This document shows, one piece after another, positions 7,653 through 13,170 of a stretch of DNA of 13,170 bases. The position numbers were made by a program, and so were the translations under genes. Below the pieces are notes generated by a model. That model worked only from the letters and a program-made list of their open reading frames with translations, was not told the origin of the DNA and ran no database searches. Position 1 is the first letter of the stretch, and every line of letters starts with the position of its first letter. The stretch spans positions 1 to 13,170 of the forward strand of contig PLMM01000074.1 of NCBI GenBank assembly GCA_003142495.1, in the 5' to 3' direction. Source of the DNA: Gemmatimonadota bacterium (lineage in GTDB: Bacteria > Gemmatimonadota > Gemmatimonadetes > Gemmatimonadales > Gemmatimonadaceae).

Positions 7653-7707
7653 GTCTTAACAATCTTTTTACTCTCGCTGGTCGCGATGTTAATGCGGTCT
7701 TAACGCG
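7653..7707 (+). promoter_or_regulatory. Candidate KdpE-binding array in the kdp promoter region
   Basis: The 144 bp gap between the kinase gene and the small ORF is AT-richer than its surroundings. GTCTTAAC occurs twice (7653-7660 and 7697-7704), 44 bp apart. TTAATGCG (7689-7696) and TTAACGCG (7700-7707) are direct repeats with 11 bp start-to-start spacing. The three TTAA cores (7656, 7689, 7700) are therefore spaced 33 and 11 bp, putting them on one helical face, as is common for OmpR/KdpE-family dimers. Between them ATCTTTTTAC (7662-7671) resembles the T-rich element I recall from the E. coli kdp promoter. The -10 and -35 elements were not assigned with confidence. Confidence 0.5.
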
Positions 7708-7749
7708 TGTACAGATAGGCTTGTCCCGTCAGGCTAACAGAGGTGTCAA

Positions 7750-7866
7750 ATGGGCGACGTGATCTATGTCGGAATCGTGGTGGCGTTCTTCGCGCTGATG
7801 CTCGCGTACATCAAGGGATGCGACGCACTCGGGAAGGAAGAGACGAGCGACACGGAGCGGCCGTGA
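7750..7866 (+). CDS. Unnamed 38-aa single-span membrane protein ahead of kdpF
   Basis: An ATG with GAGG six bases upstream (7740-7743) opens a 38-residue ORF: residues 4-21 (VIYVGIVVAFFALMLAYI) form one membrane helix, followed by KGCDALGKEE and a charged tail. Its stop overlaps the kdpF GTG by four bases (GTGA, 7863-7866), the classic coupled-gene arrangement. From memory, similar short proteins with a membrane helix ending in a G/R-C-D-x-L stretch occur upstream of kdpF in other bacteria, usually annotated hypothetical. It could be an accessory of the KdpFABC complex or a leader peptide that couples kdpF translation. Good ribosome site, hydrophobic composition and the overlap support it as real; function is unknown. 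Confidence 0.75.
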   Translation: MGDVIYVGIVVAFFALMLAYIKGCDALGKEETSDTERP

Positions 7867-7952
7867 GCGCCGAGACAGTGATCGCGGCGCTCGTGTGCGT
7901 GGCGCTGCTCGCCTACCTCCTCTACACGCTTTTGCGTCCGGAGAAGTTCTAA
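7863..7952 (+). CDS. kdpF: KdpF, small stabilising subunit of the Kdp pump
   Basis: A 29-residue peptide (VSAETVIAALVCVALLAY, then LLYTLLRPEKF) with one membrane helix and a C-terminal RPEKF typical of KdpF. The length equals that of E. coli KdpF, and the residues L-x-Y-L-x-Y-x-L near the end fit the family. KdpF binds at the KdpA/KdpB membrane interface and stabilises the complex. I chose the GTG at 7863, overlapping the previous stop by four bases, rather than a longer in-frame start at 7743 that would add a hydrophilic, Arg-rich N-terminus antagonistic to this protein type. The kdpA ATG follows its stop by one base. Confidence 0.88.
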   Translation: MSAETVIAALVCVALLAYLLYTLLRPEKF

Positions 7953-7953
7953 A

Positions 7954-9669
7954 ATGACCGTGAATGGTTGGCTCCAGATTCTCTTCTACTCGGCGATCCT
8001 CCTCGCCGTCACGAAGCCGGTGGGCATCTACGTGCTCAAGGTCTATGACGGCTCGATGCGGTGGCTCGCTCCGATCGAGCGCATTATCTATCGCGTGTGC
8101 GGAGTCGATCCGGACGAGGATCAGCACTGGACGCGCTATGCTGCCGCCGTGCTCGTGTTCAGCGCCGTGTCACTCCTGGTCACGTATTTTGCGCTGCGGC
8201 TGCAGAGTGTGCTGCCTCTCAATCCGGCGCATCGCGATGCGGTGCCCGATCGCCAGGCGTTCGAAACCGCGGCGTCGTTCACGACGAATACGAACTGGCA
8301 GTCGTACAGCGGCGAGACGATGATGTCGTACTTCTCGCAAATGACGCAGCTCGCCTTCCACAACTTCACGTCGGCGGCGGGCGGTATGGCCGCGGCGGTG
8401 GCGCTGGCGCGAGGCGTGTCGCGCAGGTCGGCTGGCAAGCTCGGGAACTTCTGGGTCGATCTCACGCGGGGAACGCTCTACCTGTTCATCCCGATGTGCA
8501 TCGTGCTCGCACTGCTGTTCGTGCAGCAAGGGATGATTCAGAACTTCCACCCGTACATCACGGCAACGACCGTCGAGGGCGCGAAGCAGGTGCTCGCGAT
8601 GGGGCCCGTCGCCAGTCAGGAAGCGATCAAGGAGCTCGGCACGAACGGTGGAGGATTCTTCAACGCGAACTCGGCGCATCCATTCGAGAATCCCACACCC
8701 TGGACGAACTTTCTGCAGATCCTGGCGATCTTCATCATTCCCGCCGGCCTGGTGTACGCGTACGGCCGGATGGTGAAGAACGCTCGCCATGGCTGGGCGA
8801 TCTGGGCCGCGATGTTCATTCTGTTCTTCAGCGGCGTAGCCACCGCCTATTGGGCCGAAGCGCGGGGGAATCCAATCCACGCCGCGCGCGGTGTCGATGT
8901 CGTCGCGAGCGCAACGAATCCCGGCGGGAATATGGAGGGCAAGGAAGTTCGCTTCGGCATCGCGAACTCCGCGCTCTATGCAACGATCACGACCGACGCG
9001 TCGTGCGGATGCGTGAACTCGATGCACGATTCGTTCACCCCGATCGGTGGACTCGTGCCGCTCGTCAACATGCAGCTCGGCGAAGTGATCTATGGCGGAG
9101 TCGGCGCAGGGCTCTACGGCATGATCATGATGGTGGTGCTCACGGTGTTCATCGCCGGCCTGATGGTCGGACGTACCCCGGAATATCTCGGGAAGAAGAT
9201 TCAGAGTCGCGAAGTGCGCATGGCGATGCTCTACGTGCTCGTCTTCCCCGCGTCGATACTGCTGTTCTCGGCCGTGTCCGTGCTGCTCCCCGCCGGTCTG
9301 AAGGGCCTCAACAACGCCGGCCCGCACGGCTTCTCCGAAATTCTGTACGCCTTCTCGTCGACCACAGCGAACAATGGCAGCGCCTTCGCCGGCCTCACGG
9401 GTGGCAGCTACTACTACAACACCACGCTCGGCCTGGCGACGCTGATCGGCCGCTTCGCCATGCAGGTGCCGATGCTGGCGCTCGCGGGATTCCTCGCCGA
9501 GCGAAAGCAGGCGCCGGAAACGGCGGGGACCTTCCCTGTGACGACGCCGCTCTTCGTCGTGCTGCTCATCGGCGTGATCCTCATTGTTGGCGCTCTGACT
9601 TTCTTCCCCGCGCTCGCCCTGGGCCCGGTGGTCGAACACCTCCTCATGGGCGCTGGGAAACTCTACTAG
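7954..9669 (+). CDS. kdpA: KdpA, potassium-binding channel subunit
   Basis: A 571-residue inner-membrane protein of the superfamily of K+ transporters; it forms the K+ selectivity filter of KdpFABC. All four pore loops are visible: [11 protein letters not shown] (111-121, with Gln116 as in E. coli), [18 protein letters not shown] (229-246), [14 protein letters not shown] (359-372) and [13 protein letters not shown] (469-481). Hydrophobic helices fill the rest and the length matches the family (E. coli 557). The ribosome site GGAGAAG (7940-7946) lies inside the end of kdpF, seven bases before the ATG. The third loop is preceded by SCGCVNSMH, where SCGAVN is what I would expect, so there is an extra Cys. 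kdpB starts two bases after its stop. Confidence 0.97.
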   Translation: MTVNGWLQILFYSAILLAVTKPVGIYVLKVYDGSMRWLAPIERIIYRVCGVDPDEDQHWTRYAAAVLVFSAVSLLVTYFALRLQSVLPLNPAHRDAVPDRQAFETAASFTTNTNWQSYSGETMMSYFSQMTQLAFHNFTSAAGGMAAAVALARGVSRRSAGKLGNFWVDLTRGTLYLFIPMCIVLALLFVQQGMIQNFHPYITATTVEGAKQVLAMGPVASQEAIKELGTNGGGFFNANSAHPFENPTPWTNFLQILAIFIIPAGLVYAYGRMVKNARHGWAIWAAMFILFFSGVATAYWAEARGNPIHAARGVDVVASATNPGGNMEGKEVRFGIANSALYATITTDASCGCVNSMHDSFTPIGGLVPLVNMQLGEVIYGGVGAGLYGMIMMVVLTVFIAGLMVGRTPEYLGKKIQSREVRMAMLYVLVFPASILLFSAVSVLLPAGLKGLNNAGPHGFSEILYAFSSTTANNGSAFAGLTGGSYYYNTTLGLATLIGRFAMQVPMLALAGFLAERKQAPETAGTFPVTTPLFVVLLIGVILIVGALTFFPALALGPVVEHLLMGAGKLY

Positions 9670-9671
9670 CC

Positions 9672-11741
9672 ATGGCCACGCAGAAACGACCACTGTTCGA
9701 CCCACCCATCGTACGCCAGGCGCTCGGCGACTCGTTCGTCAAGCTCGATCCGCGTCACATGGTGCGGAATCCGGTGATGTTCGTCGTCCTGATCGGCAGC
9801 GTGCTGACGACGCTCGTTCTCGCCCGCGATGCCATTCAGCATCGCGGCGACTGGGGCTTCACGCTTCAGATCGCGATCTGGCTCTGGTTCACGGTGCTCT
9901 TCGCGAACTTCGCGGAGGCGATGGCCGAGGGGCGTGGCAAGGCCCAGGCGGCAACGCTGCGGAAGTCGCGCACCGAGACCATGGCGAAGAAGCTCGCAAA
10001 TGTTGCGGACAAGAAGCGCACGACGAGCGCAGCGAGCAGCGATCTCCGCAAGGGCGATCTCGTGCTCTGCGAGCCGGGAGATATCATCCCCGGCGATGGT
10101 GAAGTCGTGGAAGGCGTCGCGTCCGTCGACGAGTCGGCAATTACCGGCGAATCGGCTCCGGTCGTTCGCGAGTCCGGCGGCGATCGCTCGGCGGTGACGG
10201 GTGGCACGAAGGTGCTCTCCGACTATCTCGTCATCCGCATCACGGCAAATCCCGGCGAGACGTTTCTCGATCGGATGATCGCGCTTGTCGAAGGCGCATC
10301 GCGACAGAAGACGCCGAACGAGATCGCGCTCACGATTCTGCTGTCCGGGCTCACGATCATTTTCCTCTTCGCCGTCGCGACGTTGCAGCCGTTCGCGATT
10401 TATGCTGGTGGACCGGTGCCAATTCCAATTCTCATCGCACTTTTGGTTTGCCTCATCCCGACGACGATCGGCGGCCTGCTTTCCGCGATCGGCATCGCGG
10501 GGATGGACCGGATGATTCAGCAGAATGTGATCGCAATGTCGGGACGCGCAGTCGAGGCGGCCGGCGACGTCAACACACTGTTGCTGGACAAGACTGGCAC
10601 GATCACGCTCGGCAATCGGCAGGCGGTGGAGTTCATCCCCGTCGCCGGCGTCACGGTGGAGCGGCTCGCCGATCGCGCCCAGCTCGCGTCGCTTCCGGAT
10701 GAAACGCCGGAAGGGCGTAGCGTAGTCGTCCTGGCCAAGGAGAAGTACAATCTCCGCGGTCGGGCGTTGAGAGATAGCGAGCAGCACGAGGCGCTCGAGT
10801 TCGTGCCGTTCTCCGCGTCGACGCGCATGAGTGGCGTGAACATCGGGGCGCTGCAGCTTCGCAAGGGAGCGGGCGACTCCGTCTCGCGATGGGTGACGGA
10901 GAACGGCGGCAAGGTAGCCGCCGATCTCGGCGAGCACATCCAGCGCATCGCGACGCAGGGCGGCACGCCACTCGTAGTGGCGGAGCTCGAGAATGGAGTC
11001 GCGCACGCGCTCGGCGTCATCTACCTCAAGGATGTCGTGAAGGGCGGCATGCGCGAGCGCTTCGATCGACTGCGCGCGATGGGTATCCGCACGGTGATGA
11101 TCACCGGCGACAACCCGCTCACGGCCGCCTCGATCGCGCACGAGGCCGGCGTCGATGACTTTCTGGCCGAGGCGAAGCCGGAGGACAAGATGGCGCTGAT
11201 CAAGCGCGAGCAGGCGGGTGGCAAGCTCGTGGCGATGACCGGCGACGGCACGAACGACGCGCCGGCGCTCGCGCAGGCGGATGTCGGCGTCGCGATGAAT
11301 ACCGGCACGCAGGCGGCGAAGGAAGCCGGCAACATGATCGACCTGGACTCCAATCCGACGAAGCTGATCGAGGTCGTCGAGATCGGGAAGCAGCTGCTCA
11401 TGACGCGCGGAGCGCTCACCACGTTCTCGATCGCGAATGACGTCGCGAAGTACTTCGCGATCATCCCCGCCATGTTCGTCGTCACCTTTCCGGCGCTCCA
11501 GGCGCTCAACATCATGCGCCTGCACTCTCCTCAATCGGCGATTCTGGCGAGCGTGATCTTCAATGCGCTCATCATTGTCGCGCTCATCCCGCTCGCGCTG
11601 CGCGGCGTGAAGTATCGTCCGGCTCCGGCGACCGTGATTCTCCGCCGGAACCTGCTCATCTACGGAGTCGGTGGTCTCGTGGTGCCCTTCGTCGGCATCA
11701 AGATCATCGACGTCCTGCTCGTTTCCCTGCACTTCGTCTAA
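9672..11741 (+). CDS. kdpB: KdpB, P-type ATPase subunit of the potassium pump
   Basis: A 689-residue P-type (class IA) ATPase that powers K+ uptake by KdpFABC. The actuator motif TGES lies at 158-161; its Ser161 corresponds to the residue phosphorylated in inhibited E. coli KdpB. The phosphorylation motif is DKTGTIT with Asp306. [17 protein letters not shown] marks the unwound transport helix, [11 protein letters not shown] and [12 protein letters not shown] the nucleotide domain, and [12 protein letters not shown] the hinge. Asp590 and Lys593 in ANDVAKYF match the residues that couple ATP hydrolysis to K+ movement. Seven membrane helices fit the family. The ATG two bases after kdpA starts the expected N-terminus; the same frame is open far upstream inside kdpA, but that extension is a GC-rich artefact. 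The ribosome site is weak, so coupling to kdpA is likely. Confidence 0.97.
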   Translation: MATQKRPLFDPPIVRQALGDSFVKLDPRHMVRNPVMFVVLIGSVLTTLVLARDAIQHRGDWGFTLQIAIWLWFTVLFANFAEAMAEGRGKAQAATLRKSRTETMAKKLANVADKKRTTSAASSDLRKGDLVLCEPGDIIPGDGEVVEGVASVDESAITGESAPVVRESGGDRSAVTGGTKVLSDYLVIRITANPGETFLDRMIALVEGASRQKTPNEIALTILLSGLTIIFLFAVATLQPFAIYAGGPVPIPILIALLVCLIPTTIGGLLSAIGIAGMDRMIQQNVIAMSGRAVEAAGDVNTLLLDKTGTITLGNRQAVEFIPVAGVTVERLADRAQLASLPDETPEGRSVVVLAKEKYNLRGRALRDSEQHEALEFVPFSASTRMSGVNIGALQLRKGAGDSVSRWVTENGGKVAADLGEHIQRIATQGGTPLVVAELENGVAHALGVIYLKDVVKGGMRERFDRLRAMGIRTVMITGDNPLTAASIAHEAGVDDFLAEAKPEDKMALIKREQAGGKLVAMTGDGTNDAPALAQADVGVAMNTGTQAAKEAGNMIDLDSNPTKLIEVVEIGKQLLMTRGALTTFSIANDVAKYFAIIPAMFVVTFPALQALNIMRLHSPQSAILASVIFNALIIVALIPLALRGVKYRPAPATVILRRNLLIYGVGGLVVPFVGIKIIDVLLVSLHFV

Positions 11742-11754
11742 AGGCAGCGCAATC

Positions 11755-12363
11755 ATGCTCCGTAAACAGCTATGGCCCGCCATCGCGATGACGTTCGTTC
11801 TCATGATCATCACTGGCGGCATCTATCCGGGAATCGTGACCGTGCTCGCACAGGTGCTCTTCCCGCATCAGGCGAACGGATCGCTCATCACGACGTCGAC
11901 GGGCCAGGTGACTGGCAGCGCTCTCATCGGGCAGACTTTTGCGAAGCCCGAATACTTTCACACGCGCCCATCCGCAGCCGGCAATGGCTACGATGACACC
12001 GCATCGAGCGGCACGAACAAGGGCCCCACGGATCTCAAGCTCGCGGACACGCTCGTGAAGCAGGCGATCGACAGCGCGGTCGCCCAGGACGGCGCAGTGC
12101 GCGGCAAGGTTCCATCCGACATGGTCACCTCGTCGGCGTCGGGGCTCGACCCGGACATCTCTCCCGCGAATGCCGCGCAGCAAGTTGCTCGCGTTGCTCG
12201 CACCCGAGGAGCGAGCGTCGACTCCATACGAGCGCTCGTCGGGCGTCATACGACCGGGCGGCAATTCGGCTTTTTCGGAGAGCCGCGAGTAAACGTGCTG
12301 CTGCTGAATCTCGCGCTCGATTCGTCGTTCAGTCGACCAACCACGGCGAACAGTTCGAAGTAG
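11755..12363 (+). CDS. kdpC: KdpC, periplasmic-facing subunit of the potassium pump
   Basis: A 202-residue subunit with one N-terminal membrane helix (about 7-35, LWPAIAMTFVLMIITGGIYP) and a periplasmic domain. Family motifs in order are GSALIGQTF, PEYFHTRPSAAGNGYDD, SGTNKGPTDLKL, ASGLDPDISPANA and GEPRVNVLLLNLALD. KdpC is thought to raise the K+ affinity of KdpA. The ATG is 13 bases after the kdpB stop, with a weak AAGG at 11740-11743. A longer in-frame reading from 11671 would lie inside kdpB and is rejected because it adds a non-family N-terminus. The last ~13 residues (SFSRPTTANSSK) are a low-complexity extension past the usual end. Position and motifs make this certain. Confidence 0.96.
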   Translation: MLRKQLWPAIAMTFVLMIITGGIYPGIVTVLAQVLFPHQANGSLITTSTGQVTGSALIGQTFAKPEYFHTRPSAAGNGYDDTASSGTNKGPTDLKLADTLVKQAIDSAVAQDGAVRGKVPSDMVTSSASGLDPDISPANAAQQVARVARTRGASVDSIRALVGRHTTGRQFGFFGEPRVNVLLLNLALDSSFSRPTTANSSK

Positions 12364-12390
12364 ACGAAAAGTTGGCAGGCAGGGTAGAAC

Positions 12391-12416
12391 TTTTTTCGGC
12401 AGCGCGCCGCGCTGCC
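12391..12416 (+). other. T tract plus GC hairpin between kdpC and the porin gene
   Basis: In the 79 bp gap after kdpC, a T6 run (12391-12396) is followed by an inverted repeat: GGCAGCG (12398-12404) pairs with CGCTGCC (12410-12416) around a five-base loop, and the repeat is perfect for nine bases per arm. No U run follows the stem on either strand, so it is not a normal intrinsic terminator. It may be an RNA processing or stability element that separates pump and porin expression. The T run resembles the T-rich parts of the other kdp control regions. Confidence 0.4.
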
Positions 12417-12442
12417 GTCTCTCAAATTGACCGGAGTTTCAC

Positions 12443-13170
12443 GTGCACACCATAATTCGCGTCAGCGCATTTCTGCTGGCGCTTCCAGCCGGGCTGCGCG
12501 CGCAGAATGCAGATACAACGAAGAAGATGGCTACGGGTGACAGCGCCGCGACGACAACTGCAGCGCCAGACACTGCGGTGAAAGTAACATTCGGCGGTTT
12601 CGTAGATGGCTACTATGCGTACGATTTCAACAGGCCACCGCAAATCGACCGGTCGTATACGACGCAGCCAGCGCGATCCAACGAGTTCAACATCAACCTC
12701 GCGTTCGTCGAGGCGAAGGTTGATGGCGCGCGCGTGCATGGCCGGTTGGCGCTCCAGGCGGGAACGTCGGTACAGTCCAACTACGCGGGTGAACCAACGA
12801 TTGGTTCGGTGAGCGGATCCTCGCTCAGCAGGCACATTCAGGAAGCCTTCGTGGGATATAAGGTTGCCGACAAGCTGTGGATCGACGGCGGGATATTCTT
12901 CTCGCATATCGGAAACGAGGCGTGGATCTCACGTGACAACTGGACGTATTCTCGTTCGTTCGTCGCAGAGTATACTCCCTACTATGAAACCGGCGTGCGT
13001 GCAGTCTGGCAGGCGACACCCACGTTCACGGTCACCGGCGTCGTCGTGAACGGCTGGCAGAACATTTCCGAGACGAACTCCGACAAGGCGGTCGGCGTGC
13101 GGCTCGACTACGCGTTGTCGCCCGCCGTCACGATCAGCTACGACAACTTCATCGGCAACGAGCAGCCTGA
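12443..13170 (+). CDS. OmpL-like outer-membrane beta-barrel porin, 5' part
   Basis: The first 242 residues of a protein that continues beyond the right edge. GTG at 12443 has an excellent ribosome site (GGAG, 12433-12436, six bases away). Residues 1-21 form a signal peptide ending LRAQ, and a Thr/Ala-rich linker follows. From about residue 48 (VKVTFGGFVDGYYAYDF) the chain alternates polar and hydrophobic residues like beta strands. The blocks FNINLAFVEAKVDG, IQEAFVGYKV, GGIFFSHIGNEAWI, and NWTYSRSFVAEYTPYYETGVRA fit the putative beta-barrel porin-2/OmpL-like family (PF07642). Porins of this kind are, to my knowledge, found next to kdp genes in several diderm groups, suggesting K+ passage across the outer membrane. 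Substrate specificity is inferred from position only. Confidence 0.82.
   Translation, partial: MHTIIRVSAFLLALPAGLRAQNADTTKKMATGDSAATTTAAPDTAVKVTFGGFVDGYYAYDFNRPPQIDRSYTTQPARSNEFNINLAFVEAKVDGARVHGRLALQAGTSVQSNYAGEPTIGSVSGSSLSRHIQEAFVGYKVADKLWIDGGIFFSHIGNEAWISRDNWTYSRSFVAEYTPYYETGVRAVWQATPTFTVTGVVVNGWQNISETNSDKAVGVRLDYALSPAVTISYDNFIGNEQP

Noticed and set aside
7743..7952. A longer 69-codon version of kdpF
   Set aside because: The added N-terminus is hydrophilic and Arg-rich, and it is the small membrane ORF read in another frame; GTG at 7863 gives the normal 29-residue KdpF.
8061..11741. A 1226-codon open frame that runs through kdpA into kdpB
   Set aside because: Only the part from 9672 matches KdpB; the upstream half is kdpA read out of frame, Arg/His-rich and without family motifs. 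Long open shadow frames are expected at this GC content.
9666..11822. A 718-codon antisense ORF over kdpB and a 511-codon one over kdpA (8170-9705)
   Set aside because: Both mirror strongly conserved sense genes, have Arg/His/Asp-rich low-complexity translations and no recognisable domain or ribosome site.
12372..12390. Sigma-54-like promoter (TTGGCA followed by spaced bases) before the porin
   Set aside because: The -24 half is partly present but the required GC of the -12 element is absent.

Overview
The window is high-GC DNA with strong third-position GC bias, GTG starts and diderm (outer-membrane) gene products: a C-terminal beta-barrel patatin and an OmpL-like porin. Sequence style (Kdp proteins, a Pol IV variant, dense coding, long spurious antisense ORFs) suggests an environmental diderm such as Gemmatimonadota or a relative. 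That placement is an inference, not a proven identification. There are no tRNA or rRNA genes, insertion sequences or CRISPR arrays, and no gene-free stretch of 300 bases or more.

Left part (1-5117). The 3' end of a DUF72/YecE-family gene enters from the left edge and converges on a minus-strand membrane acyltransferase-like gene; the two overlap tail to tail by 110 bp. An 85 bp divergent gap (1726-1810), in which I see no convincing promoter, separates the latter from a Y-family DNA polymerase (DinB/Pol IV type) with a beta-clamp motif. One base after its stop begins a secreted patatin-like phospholipase fused to a POTRA-like region and an outer-membrane barrel (PlpD/type Vd architecture).

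Right part (5118-13170). This is a complete high-affinity potassium uptake locus: kdpE, then a short kdpD-like kinase, then after a 144 bp regulatory gap an unnamed 38-aa membrane protein, kdpF, kdpA, kdpB, kdpC, and finally the start of an outer-membrane porin that runs off the right edge. KdpFABC would be the inner-membrane K+-pumping P-type ATPase. KdpD/KdpE would sense K+ limitation or turgor and switch on the pump, and the porin may let K+ cross the outer membrane.

The most interesting points are: the kinase lacks the whole N-terminal KdpD sensor/USP half; a short unnamed membrane ORF is interlocked with kdpF; TTAA boxes with 11-bp phasing lie upstream of the structural genes; T-rich tracts recur in all three intergenic gaps of the kdp locus; and the porin is joined to the end of the operon.
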